Origin: Paracoccus ravus
GTDB taxonomy: Bacteria; Pseudomonadota; Alphaproteobacteria; Rhodobacterales; Rhodobacteraceae
Reading direction: 5' to 3'
DNA: 64,000 bases
Assembly: GCF_004522175.1 (NCBI RefSeq)
Contig: NZ_SDEB01000014.1
Coordinates: 48,650-112,649 of the forward strand
The translations under genes were made by a program, and so were the position numbers. This document shows, in pieces, positions 34,777-45,600 of this stretch. Numbering within the stretch: position 1 is the first letter of the stretch; each line of letters starts with the position of its first letter. Below the pieces are notes generated by a model. That model was not told the origin of the DNA, did not search any database, and worked only from the letters and a program-made list of their open reading frames with translations.

Positions 34777-36356
34777 GTTTCCTGATCTCGCAACTGCAAC
34801 CGGTCGGGCTGGGCCTGCAAGCACAAGCCGCGAGCCTGATGCAATGGACCATTCCCCAGCAGATCGACGTGACCGCCGAGGGCGCGGCGCTGCAACTCGA
34901 CTGGCCGCAGATCTCGGGCGCAACCGACATCGCGCTCGAACGGGCCAGCATCACGCTTTACCCGCCGCTTGGACCGGAAACGGGCCTCTCGCTGGGGCAT
35001 CTTCTGGGGGCACATTCCGGCAAGGTCGCGACGATTCAGGTCCCCCATGGGCCAAGGCCGATGCGCTCGGTCTATCTGTCGGGACTGCGTCTGGCGGATG
35101 ACGCCGAGACCGCGCTGCCGGATGAGGCCACTCTTGCTGAGCATAAGCTGCGGCTGGCGGTCGCCGTCAAGGCCGGGGGGGTGCTTGCCCCGGTTTCTCT
35201 GGCGGTGCCGCATCTCGCGGCTTCTCCACGGGATCCGCCCCATGCGCTGCCCCCGCTGCTGGCAGGGGCAACTTTTGCCGGCTACCGTCTTAATCTGCCC
35301 GATGTGATGGCCGAGGCGCTCTGGCTGCAGGTCGTCAGCGGCGAGGCGCCGCAGGATTTCGCGCCGGTTTCATTCCTTCTCGATCATATCTCGGCGCAGG
35401 CCGCCCCCTCGGCAGTAGATGTCTCGATCCTTGATGGCGCGGGCGCGCCCTTCCATAGCGGTGCGGGTCCTCTCACAGCAGCCGTCACGATCGATGCCGC
35501 AAATGCCGTGCGGCGGGCGCTGGAAACGGCTTTGGCCAAGGCCACCGCGCCTTCGGTCAGCCTTCGGGTCTCTGCGCGCATCGCGGGAAAGCTCGGGACG
35601 GATGGCATCCTGGCGGTCGGAGAGGTGCGGCGGGTCTTTGACGACAAGATCGCGGTCACATTGGAGGGCGCAGAGATCACCCCGCCGCTTCCGGGTGCGC
35701 CTCTGGATGCCCGAGTGCCCGCCTCGGCCCGGGCCGATCTGGTGATCGATCATGCCGGTCTGCGCCTGCATCCGTTGAGCGATGACCTGCCCGTCGCGAC
35801 CGGGGGCGAAGCGGGCGTCGTCGTCAGCATGACCTCCACGCAATGGCGTGCCTTGCCCCCTGACGCGCTGCGCGGCGACACGCTGCGCCGGGTCGGGGTC
35901 GTCGGCTACGGTCCCGAGCCGGCGACGCTGTCCCTGCGGGTCCTGGGCGCGGCAGCGGATGGTCGATCCATCGCCCCGCCCGATCTTGCGACGACGCGTT
36001 GCGAGATCCTGCCCGTCGCGTCTGGACAGCCGCTGAGACCTGCCGTGCATTGGTTCGACCTGGGCGCGGGCCTGCCGGTCACCCGCGCGATCGGATTTGA
36101 GGTCAGCGCGGTCTCGGGACGATTCCTGTGGATTTCGCGCGCGGGTCTGCCGCTGGTGCGGCTTGCGGTCGCCCATGGACTCACCGGCGACGAGACCGTC
36201 AGCATCGGCGGCCATGTGGTCGCGCTGACCGGGCCGCGCACCTCGATCCATTCGGCTGTGCTCCGCCCGGCTGCTTTCGCCGCGCCGCCCCGCTTCCAGA
36301 GCCAAGAGTTCGTGTCCGTCACCCTGAGCCGCCTCACGCTGGGATATGCGCCATGA
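34773..36356 (+). CDS. Injection-system protein of unknown function
   Basis: This 527-residue soluble protein has no motif I recognise. It is a mix of beta-rich segments (IDVTAEGAALQLDWPQISGA at the start, SGRFLWISRAGLPLVRLAVA near the end) and lacks signal or membrane helices. The C-terminus (EFVSVTLSRLTLGYAP) ends within the next gene's start. It occupies the accessory part of the operon between the putative cap and the long helical protein, so it may be structural, adhesive or effector-associated. Confidence 0.72.
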   Translation: MSFLISQLQPVGLGLQAQAASLMQWTIPQQIDVTAEGAALQLDWPQISGATDIALERASITLYPPLGPETGLSLGHLLGAHSGKVATIQVPHGPRPMRSVYLSGLRLADDAETALPDEATLAEHKLRLAVAVKAGGVLAPVSLAVPHLAASPRDPPHALPPLLAGATFAGYRLNLPDVMAEALWLQVVSGEAPQDFAPVSFLLDHISAQAAPSAVDVSILDGAGAPFHSGAGPLTAAVTIDAANAVRRALETALAKATAPSVSLRVSARIAGKLGTDGILAVGEVRRVFDDKIAVTLEGAEITPPLPGAPLDARVPASARADLVIDHAGLRLHPLSDDLPVATGGEAGVVVSMTSTQWRALPPDALRGDTLRRVGVVGYGPEPATLSLRVLGAAADGRSIAPPDLATTRCEILPVASGQPLRPAVHWFDLGAGLPVTRAIGFEVSAVSGRFLWISRAGLPLVRLAVAHGLTGDETVSIGGHVVALTGPRTSIHSAVLRPAAFAAPPRFQSQEFVSVTLSRLTLGYAP

Positions 36357-39300
36357 GCCTGCTTGACGATCTGAATGCCATAGATTTCTCGGCCGTGACC
36401 GATGCCAAGGGGCTGGTCGGTCTTGCGCTGCAAAGCGAGGATTTGCAGGCCTTGCTGAGAGACGGCCCCGCGACGGCCGTGCTGGGCGATCTCGGCACGG
36501 CCTTCAAGGCGACCCAGGGCGATCTGGGCGATCCCGGCGTCTTCGTCGCCCCGCTTCTGGACGCGCTCGGTGGCATTGCGGGCAGCATCCGCTTCGACAG
36601 CGCCGATATCAACCGGGCAGTCGATGTCGTGGGCGAGGGCGCCCAGATCCTGAGTTCGGCGCTTGCCGGGCTGGGCGGGGATCTGTCGCAATTGAAGGTC
36701 GGGGGCGTCCAGACGCTGGCCGACCGGTTCAGCGCGGCCGCCGGCGGGGCCAATGATTTCGCGCAAAAGGCGGTCGGGGCGATCGGACGGCATCGCGCTT
36801 TGCTGGACTTGGCCGACAATGGCCTGCCGCGCGATCCGGCGGCGCTGGCGGGCGTCGCGCTCGACATCCTTCTGCCCTTTCCCGGCCGGATTCTGGATGG
36901 CGCGCTGACCGAGATCCGGTCCCTGAACGCGGGACTGTCCGGGCTGGACCTGCCGCAAAGCCGATTTTCCGGCGTGATCGCCACGCTGGGGCAGATCCGG
37001 GGCGCGGCCGAGGCGGGAGACCTTGCGGCGCTGCGCGCGGCGCTTGACCGACTGTCCGGGTTGCGCGCCAGCACAATCGCCGGGGTGGGGGCGGATATCC
37101 GGCTGGCCGGGCAACAGCTTGTCGGGCTGGGGATCGGCAGCGGGCTGCCGGCGGTCAGCGGCATCCTTGGTGATCTGAAACTGCCCGATCTCAGCGTCAT
37201 TGACGAATTGGCCGAATGGCGGGCGCGGATCGAAACCGCCTCCGGGCAGATCGGCCTCTTCGATCTCGATGCCATCCGGGCGGCGGTCGATCAGCTTTTC
37301 GATCTGGCCGAGACGGCGCTGGCCGATCGGTTCGAGGCGGCGATAGATGCCCAGGTTCTGAAGCTCGAGGATTGGCTGCGGATGCTGCTGGCCCATCTGC
37401 CCATTGCCGAGTTGCGGGGGCAGATCACCGCTGCCCTGCACGAGGCCTCGGCCCGGATCGAAGGGGCCGGAATCGACGCGATCGCGATCGGGATGCGCGA
37501 CCGGATCGGGCAGATTTCGGATCTGCTGGGCAGCCTCGATCTGCAGGCCGTGGTCCAGAGCGCGGCACAGGCGCTGGCGGATGCGCTGGCCGAAGCGCTC
37601 GATCAGGTCGAGGCCGCCCTTTCGACCATCACCACCCAGATCGAGGCCGTCGCCGACGAGGTGAAATCGGTTCTGGAACGCGCCATGGCTGGGCTGACGG
37701 CCTTTGGCGACGCCATCGCGAGCGTGACCGAACTGATCGCCGCGATCGACATTTCGGCGGCGGCGCAGGCGGTGATCGACACATTGGCAAAGCTGCGCGA
37801 AACCGCCGAGAAATTGCTGGGCGCCGCGCCGCTGCCCGATGCGCTTCGCGACGAGGTCGGCAAGTTCACCGCCGAAGTGGCGGCCATCGACGTCGAGGCG
37901 CTGGTGCGACAGCCGCTTGCCGCCGCGATCGAACAGCTGCGCATTCCCGATGACATTGGCGACACCATCCGGGACGGGCTGGACCAGATCGGCGAGATTG
38001 TCGCCAATCTGATCCCGGAAAACATCGCGGCCGAATTGCAGGGCGAACTCGACGGGCTTTTCGCCGCGCTGGACGGTCTGGACCTTTCGGGCGTTCTGAG
38101 CGGGATCGGCGACGAGATCGGGCGGCTGGCCGACCTGCTGGAAGCGGTCGATCTGATCTCCGCCATGGCCCCGGCGCAAGAGGCATTTGACGGCGCGGTC
38201 GCGCTCTTGAACCGGCTCAAGCCGGGGCTTTTGCTGGCCCCGGTGATCCGCGCCTATGATGCTGCGGTGGCGCAAGTGCCTCTGCCCGATCCCCAGACCG
38301 TCGCCGAGCGTGCCGGAGAGACCGTGGCGGCCTTTGGCGAGCCTGTCGCCAATGCCGCGACCGCGCCGGCACGGGCGCTTGCGGGTGCGCCGGACCAGGC
38401 TCCGCCCCCCGCGACCACGCCTCTTGCCGCGGCCGACCCGCTGCCCGACGGGGTGCGGCCCGGCGATATCATCCGGCTGGTCGGCTATCTTCCGGGCAAG
38501 TTGAAAGAGGCGATTTCCGATCTGGAGGACGGTCCCGCAGGCCAGGTGATGGCCGGGATCGACGCCAAATGCCGAGGGCTGGCCGCCGAGATCCGCAGCT
38601 TTCAAGCCCGGATCGCTGCGCTCGAGGCCCATCTGGACCTGTCCTGCGGTGCCATGCTGTCCGCCGTGAACATCGCCGCGACCGAGGCCCGGATCGCCCT
38701 GCATGGCTCCGAGGCACTGCGTGGCGAGCCGGGCGATCTCCGGCTGTCGCTCGAGGTGGTGGGGGCGTTTGACCTGGCGCGGTTGCGCCATGCATTGGCG
38801 CAGGATCTGGCTTTCTTCGAGAGCCAGGCCCAGCGGGTGCGGCGCAGCGTGGCCGGCCCCGTCATGGCAGAGGCCGATCAGGTCGCGGCCTTGCTCGAAT
38901 CCTCGCCGCTGGCGCGGATCGGCGGCGACCTCGGCGCGCTGCTCGCCGCCATCGACCCCGAACCGATCGCCGACGCCCTGGACGCGATGCTCGCGCGGAC
39001 GCTGGCGGCGATGGCCGAGATCGCAGGCGATGTCGAGGCGGATCTGGCGCGTTACGAGGCACGGCTGACCGCGCTGATCGCGCGGTTCAACCCCGGCGCG
39101 CAGGCCCAGAAATTCCTGCATGCGCTCAATGTCCTGAAAGAGCAGTTCGACCTGATCAACCCGCGCCGTCTGGCCAATGAACTGGACGAGGTCCACCGCT
39201 CGATCCTCAGGATCTTTGCCGCCTACGCCCCCGAGGCCTTTGCCCGCGAGCTGGATCAGTTGATCAAGCAGGCGGCCGCCGCCTTGCGGGGACTGGACCC

Positions 39301-39610
39301 CTCTGCGCTGACGCCGGATTTCGCACCGGTCGAGGCGCAGGTGGCGCGCGTGCCCGGCCTCTTGCCCATCGCGGCGCTGCAAGGGGTCGGCAGCCAGCTT
39401 GACGCACTGAGCGCCGAACTCGCGCGGCTGGACATGGATGCGCTGCTCGACAGCGTGAACAGCCTGACGCCGCAGATCGTCGAGGCCGTCGATCTGGCCG
39501 CGCAGGGCATCAAGGCCGAAATTCTCGCTTTGCTCGGGGCGATTCAATATGCCCAGAGCCATGCCGGGGCAGGCGGTTCGGTCAGCGTTTCAGGGGGGAT
39601 CGAGCTGTGA
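36353..39610 (+). CDS. Very long alpha-helical protein, candidate tape measure
   Basis: This 1085-residue protein is almost entirely Ala/Leu/Asp/Glu-rich helix with repeated units such as LQAVVQSAAQALADALAEAL and LDQIGEIVANLIPENIAAEL. A Pro/Ala linker lies around residues 675-700. It has no signal peptide, and hydrophobic stretches are short and amphipathic. Tape-measure proteins are long and helical, which makes this a candidate, but its position after the baseplate and fibre genes is unlike P2. Alternatively it is a long stalk or a scaffold for the giant downstream protein. It overlaps both neighbours by four bases. Confidence 0.7.
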   Translation: MSLLDDLNAIDFSAVTDAKGLVGLALQSEDLQALLRDGPATAVLGDLGTAFKATQGDLGDPGVFVAPLLDALGGIAGSIRFDSADINRAVDVVGEGAQILSSALAGLGGDLSQLKVGGVQTLADRFSAAAGGANDFAQKAVGAIGRHRALLDLADNGLPRDPAALAGVALDILLPFPGRILDGALTEIRSLNAGLSGLDLPQSRFSGVIATLGQIRGAAEAGDLAALRAALDRLSGLRASTIAGVGADIRLAGQQLVGLGIGSGLPAVSGILGDLKLPDLSVIDELAEWRARIETASGQIGLFDLDAIRAAVDQLFDLAETALADRFEAAIDAQVLKLEDWLRMLLAHLPIAELRGQITAALHEASARIEGAGIDAIAIGMRDRIGQISDLLGSLDLQAVVQSAAQALADALAEALDQVEAALSTITTQIEAVADEVKSVLERAMAGLTAFGDAIASVTELIAAIDISAAAQAVIDTLAKLRETAEKLLGAAPLPDALRDEVGKFTAEVAAIDVEALVRQPLAAAIEQLRIPDDIGDTIRDGLDQIGEIVANLIPENIAAELQGELDGLFAALDGLDLSGVLSGIGDEIGRLADLLEAVDLISAMAPAQEAFDGAVALLNRLKPGLLLAPVIRAYDAAVAQVPLPDPQTVAERAGETVAAFGEPVANAATAPARALAGAPDQAPPPATTPLAAADPLPDGVRPGDIIRLVGYLPGKLKEAISDLEDGPAGQVMAGIDAKCRGLAAEIRSFQARIAALEAHLDLSCGAMLSAVNIAATEARIALHGSEALRGEPGDLRLSLEVVGAFDLARLRHALAQDLAFFESQAQRVRRSVAGPVMAEADQVAALLESSPLARIGGDLGALLAAIDPEPIADALDAMLARTLAAMAEIAGDVEADLARYEARLTALIARFNPGAQAQKFLHALNVLKEQFDLINPRRLANELDEVHRSILRIFAAYAPEAFARELDQLIKQAAAALRGLDPSALTPDFAPVEAQVARVPGLLPIAALQGVGSQLDALSAELARLDMDALLDSVNSLTPQIVEAVDLAAQGIKAEILALLGAIQYAQSHAGAGGSVSVSGGIEL

Positions 39611-42600
39611 GCCGGATGGACAATATTTCGCCCGCCGAGACCCGAAAGACCCGCGTGGCGATACCCGGCACTGAGGCTTTCGTGCAATATACGCGCAGTG
39701 CTGCGGATGGCGCGCTGTTGCGCATGGCGGTGGGCGACCGGGTCTATCTGGAAGCCGGATGCGACGGCTGGGTCCGGCTGGACCAGGGTCTGGGCCGGAT
39801 CCGCGAGCGCTGGCGCGACACGGGGCTCTTGCGCGAGGTCCGGACGCCAGATGCAGACTGGCAGGAGGTTTACGGATTCGACGAACAGGGTCGGCCCTGC
39901 GAGGTCGATGGCGTTGCCATTCACCGGGACGCTCAGGGCCGGATCACCGCCTGCCTGGGCGATGCGAGCCTGCCCGATCATCGCTGGTTCTATGCCTATG
40001 GCGCAGAAGGGCTGGTCTCGGTCACCACGCCGCAGGCTACGCGGCATTTGTCGCGCCTGTCCGATGGCCGGGTTCTGGCCTGTCTAGAGGACGGACGAGC
40101 AGAGCGGTTCGACCATGACCGCCAGGGCAAAAGGCGCGGCTTTGCCGGCCTGAGGGACATGACCCATCATCGGGACAAGGCGGGCCGGATCTGGACGGTC
40201 ACCGATCCGGCGGGCGCGGTCCGCGCCACCTATCTCTGGGATGGCTGGCGCTGCCTCGGCCGGATCGACGGAGCCCCGGGCGGGCCGCTCGCGGCCTTCT
40301 TCTGTCTTGACCCCTCGGCCACCCCGGTCAGGGCGATCACGCCAGACGGCATGATCCGCATCCCGCGCGATGCCTATGCCGAAGGGCTTTGCGCCCATCC
40401 GGGCGTTCCGGGCCTCTTTGGCGCCTTTCAGGCCGGGGGGCTGCATCACCTGCCGTTCCGCGCGTTGGATCCACGGCTCGGCTGCTTCACCGCGCCCGAT
40501 CCGTTCGACGGGTCTGAAACCGACCCCAGACGCGGGCCTGGCGGCGCCTATGAGGGTGACCTGCCCATCGAGACTGACCGCCAGCGCCCCTATGAGATCT
40601 GCCGCAACGATCCCGTCGGGCGGGCCGATCCCTCGGGGGGGATATCGGTCGGGCTGCTGATCTCGTCGCTGACCTGGTCCTTTCAGAACAATCTGGTCAG
40701 CTTCTTCGGCATCGACTGGTGGTTCAACCTGTTCATGTCGATGTTCACGGGGTCGAATTTCTTCTCGTCCGAGGGGCTGGTGGCCTCGGATCATATCGGG
40801 GCCTTCGGGGTCAGGCGGGACGGTTTCATCCCCGTCCTGACGAATGCCCGGGCCTTTACGACCCAGCATATCGTCTGGGACACGGCGGAAAGCTTTGACG
40901 TCCTGAATGCCGGCATGGTCTTTGACCCGATGGGCCGCTTTGATCCGCCGCTGAGGGGGGGCATCCTGCACGCGGCCCCGACGGGACGCCGACCCGTCCT
41001 GCTGCGCGCTGCGCCGGACGGTCTGTCGCTGAACTGGAACCGCAATGGCGGCAAAGCCGAGCCGGCTTTCCCCGGCGGATCGCAGCCGGTCTTTCCCTCG
41101 GGCGGCTTTCACCTTTCAAGCGGGCTCGAGGATGTGCGCGGCCCGGTGGCCTGCCCGCTGACCGAACTGGTGCCCGGCGCGGGCTTGACCACCGGCATCG
41201 CGGACCCAACTGCGGTCCGGCAGGTCTTTACCGCCAATGAAAGCGCGATCCCGCTCGCGAACCTGCCCCAGATGAGCAATGGCGAGCCGGTGCTTGTGCA
41301 GGACGGAACGAACCGGCTGCGCAGCACCCTGCTTTCGTTCCTGCGCAGCGGGTTGACGACGACTGGGGGCGGGACCGTCACGATGCAGATGACCGACCCG
41401 GTGCCCGACGCCATCGGGCCGACCGGGATCAGCGTGACCCGACTGCTGATCCCGCCCTCGTCGGAAACCGCGCAGGATCCGGGCGCGGGGGTTCAGGGCC
41501 TCTCGGCGCGTGGCCTGACGCAGCGCTATGGCGCGACCGACGTGCTCGAGATCCGTTCGGCGGCAGGCGGCGCGGATGTCGCGATCTGCTTCGCCACCGG
41601 GGCCGAGGCGCGGCTGCCGTTGAACGCCCCCGCGCCTGCCGCCATGGTGCCGCCGATCAACGTGATCGAGACGACCCTCGCCCCGCCCGTGCCCGTGACG
41701 ATCGACGGGAGCGACGGCATCGTCTTTGCCAATTCCGGCGCGGCTCCTGCCGCCGGCAGCATCGGGCTGGCCAGCAATGGGGCGATCCATATTCCCTTGC
41801 GCATCACCGATGCCGCGGCCACGCCGATCCTGCGCACGGATGCGGATCTGAGCGCGCTTGGCGGGCCGGGCTCGGCGGTGACATTCCAGCTGGTGAATGC
41901 CTCGGGCAGCCTTGGACGGCGGAGCGATGCGGTCGAGGCGGCGGCCCAGATCACCTATGTCCCGGCGACGCCGGGAAGCGCTCCGGATGGATCGGCGGGT
42001 CCAGTGGTGGTGCTGCTGAGCGCAGGAGGGGTACCGGATGCGCCGCGTCTCGTGACTGGCGCGCCGAACCATGACGCGATCCTGACGGATGTGCCGGTGA
42101 GCGCTGGCCCAGCACCCTGGACGGTGCAGCGATGGCGTCAGGCACCTGCGCCGGCGACGATCGGCAATGTCAGCACGACCGAAACCATTGCCATTACGCC
42201 AAGCGATCCCGCCCAGCTTGCCGGCGCGCTCGCGATCAGGGTCCTGAGCCTTGCCGGGGCGGGGAATGTCCCCACGCCCGCCGCAACTGCGGCTATCGCG
42301 GGGATCGCGATGAACGGTGCGCAGGCGACCTTTCCTGCCCCGCTGACCAGCATGCCCGCCACGCCGCGCATCGGCAGCGTCATTGCCTTGCGTCAGGGTT
42401 CGACCGACAGTCTGGCCAGTCTCTCGGGGCTGCGGGTGGAATTCGGTTTCGACCGACCGGTCGCGATCGTTCCCGATACCGAGAATTTCATCGTGCGCCT
42501 GCGTCGCGCCGGTTTCCGCTGGACGGCCGAGCGGCGCAATTTGCTGACGCTCGTCCTGACCCCGATGGCGTCGGGAATACGCAGTCAGTTTCCCCGGATC

Positions 42601-45600
42601 CGGACCGGGGCCGCGATCTGCCTGGACTGGGCGGTGGGCGGCACGCCCGATACGCAGATCTATCGCGTGGCCGATGTCGAGGGGCTGACCCTGACTCTGG
42701 AGGGCGTGACGCCGATCCCGGCGAATACGGATGCAGGCACGCTGACCGCGCAATTGCTCGAAGCCGACGATCCCGGCACCGGGCATCAGCGCATCGCGAT
42801 CGGCCTCTCTGCCGCAACGACGGCGCCGACCCGCAGCGCCAGCGCCGATGTCTGGTCGCCCGATGCCTTTGCCGCCACCGCAAACGCGGGCGGAGCTTTG
42901 GGTTTCGGACTGGTTTCGGGCGGGATTACCACGCCCGTGGTGATTGATCCGGGCACGATGACCCTGACGCTGACATTCTCGGCCGATCCCGGTCTGACGG
43001 GAAACGCGGATGTGCATCTCTTGAGCGAGTTGCAGCGTTTTGAACTGCCGGTCACCGCCGCCCTGACCGAGCCCCTGCTTTTGGTGAATTCGACGACCGA
43101 TCTCGCGGTAACGGTCATGCAGCCCCTTGTCCCCTCGAGCGAGAGCGCGCCCTTAGCCATCCTGCATCCCGGAACGGTGCTCGTTCCCGAGGAGGAGGGC
43201 GTGGAGAATACCCGCCGTCAGGCTCTGGTCGATCACGAGCTGACCCATACCGAGCAATATCACAAGTTCGGGCCGATCTGGTTTTGCTATTTCCCGCTTT
43301 TCCTGACCGAGCTACCGGTCGAACTGGCCACCGATCTGGACCAACCGGACTTCGGACCCTCGGTTCCGGCGGTGCTGGAACGGGTCGGTGCGCGTGTGCG
43401 GATCACCCCGCAGACGAGCCTTGATGTCGACGCGGGCGATTCCGTTCAACTGTTGCAGGGCGGCGATCACGAGCGCATGAAGGTGGCCTCGCTCGAAGGC
43501 ACGGCGCTGGTGATGCAGGGGGCATCGGCGCTGCGGCCCGGGGCCCTGCAGGTCCGCAAGGTCCATGATGACGGGATCTGGTCCGAGGTCCTGCTCAGCA
43601 TGGGGCGCGTCACCACGCATGGCGGGCTTTTGAACACGGCGGTCGGCTTCACCTGGGGCGGGCTGTTATGGCTTCTGGCCAAGGGGATCTATGGCGCGGT
43701 CCGGGCGATTGGCGGGGCGGGGGACCAATATCCCGGCACCATTGCCGCAGAGGGGCGCGAGGTCGAATTGACCGATGAGGCGGGCCGCCGCGAATTGAAT
43801 GCGGATGGCCAGTTCATCCTGAAAAGCGGTGATGACGCGGTGCTGCGCAGCGCAAGACGCAGCGGGGACCGTCTTGTCCTCGACCAGCCGGTCGCGCTGA
43901 CCGGCGAGGTCAAGGTCTCGGCCTATGCCAGTCTTGATCCGGGGGCGACTTTCGACTGGCTGCAATACCGCCCCGGCAGCATCGCCGCCGACAATCCCGC
44001 CGCCATCGACCTGCCGGGGCATGGCAGCAGTTTCAGCCGGGGCGACCGGGTCGAATACATCTATCTGGGCACCTCCGGTCGAAGCCATGTCAGCGCGGTC
44101 AATGGCGACCGTATCGAGCTTGAGGAGATCATCCGGCTGCAAGGCAGCGAGCGCTCGATCCGGGTCGCGCCGCTGGCTGCGGCGGGCACGACCCTGGCCA
44201 ATGCCGACGAGGCCGCGCTGAACTGGATGGGGATGGGCTGGATGCGCATCCTCTTCGACCCCTACGGCCAGATCGAGGCCCGCGTCGGGGCGCGGGAAAC
44301 CTGGGCCGTGGTCCTGCTGCGCGTCATGCGGGTGCTGCTGGGGTCGCGCAACTGGTCCGCCATGATCCCCTTTCTTGGCTATGTGTTTCAGGCGCGGCTC
44401 CTGACCTTTCTGCCCTGGACCCCGCCCGAGCATCGCGCAAAAATCGAGCAGCAGGCTTCGGAAAAATCCGGCGATCTCTATTCGCCGCTGGCGCGGCTGC
44501 TGGGCGAGGTGCGAAGCGAGGACCGCTTTGGCGAGACCGGCATGGCGGTCGGGGATATTGCCCGCTACCGCTATTGGGAATGGTCCGGAGTGCGCGATCT
44601 CAGTTCCATCGGCGCGACCCAAGAGGGTTCAGATCTGGGCGCGCCGGGGCTGCATGTCGATAATCGCGACCTGATGCGCGTGATCGTCAATCGCATCACC
44701 GGGACGACCGAGAACATCCCGAACCGCTTCATCACGACGGACCAGACCGGCTCCTACCCGCCCGCGACGGCGCTGCCGGACCTGTTCTTTCGCAAGAATT
44801 TCGACGCGACTCTCGGGGCGCTGACCGACCCGGCCGATATCGGGCTGCTGCCGGCGGATCTGGGCGCGGTTCCGCTATCGCCCCGGCTGGTGCGCAATCC
44901 AAGCATCTATGTCGCGTTTTGCAGGCCAGGTCAGCACAGGGTGACGCTGGCGAACAATGCCGCGATCGCCACGCTCGAGGACGGGTTGGAAGCGGGCGAT
45001 GACGTGTCAGAGGCGTTGGATGCACAGGATCACGAGCGCCAGACGCTTCTCTTCGACGTGACAGCCCTCGACGTTGAGGTCAAGGTGAATGGCGCGCCCG
45101 TCGCCGAGGGCGATACCGTGACCCTGCTTCAGACCCAGACAGTGCTGATCGACGTCGCGACCACCGGGCCGGTCCCCGTCGTCGCACGCCGCTTTCGCGC
45201 CAGCATCGCGAGCCCCAGAACGGGCGTCGTGTTGCGCGCCCCCGCAGCCCTGCGGCTGGTCGCCCAAGGTGTCAACAGCGTGACGCCGGAACCCATCGAG
45301 ATCAGCCGCTTCTACGATTTCGACGAGACGAGCGGCACCTATTCCGATCCCGTGCTTGCGGCCTATGGGCTTCATCTGGGCGGCGATCTGGACATTCCCG
45401 TGCGGAGCTTTGCGATCACGGTGACGGATCAGCTGACCGCTTTGGCCGCGGCCGACCCGGCCGCCGCGACGGTGACCAGCCTGCGTCAGGGCGACAGTGC
45501 CTTCCTGTTGATTCCGACCAGCGCCGATGAGGTGAACAGTTACAGGATCAATGGTGCCGCTTCGACCGCCGCGGATCCGGCATTGCAGTTCGAGACGGTC

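Noticed and set aside
32830..34923. A 697-codon minus-strand open frame
   Set aside because: Antisense to the coiled-coil and cap-like genes, no recognisable motif, no ribosome-binding site.
35906..39562. A 1218-codon minus-strand open frame opposite the injection-system genes
   Set aside because: It mirrors codon bias of the real plus-strand genes and encodes low-complexity Gln/Arg-rich sequence. The plus-strand genes are linked by stop/start overlaps.
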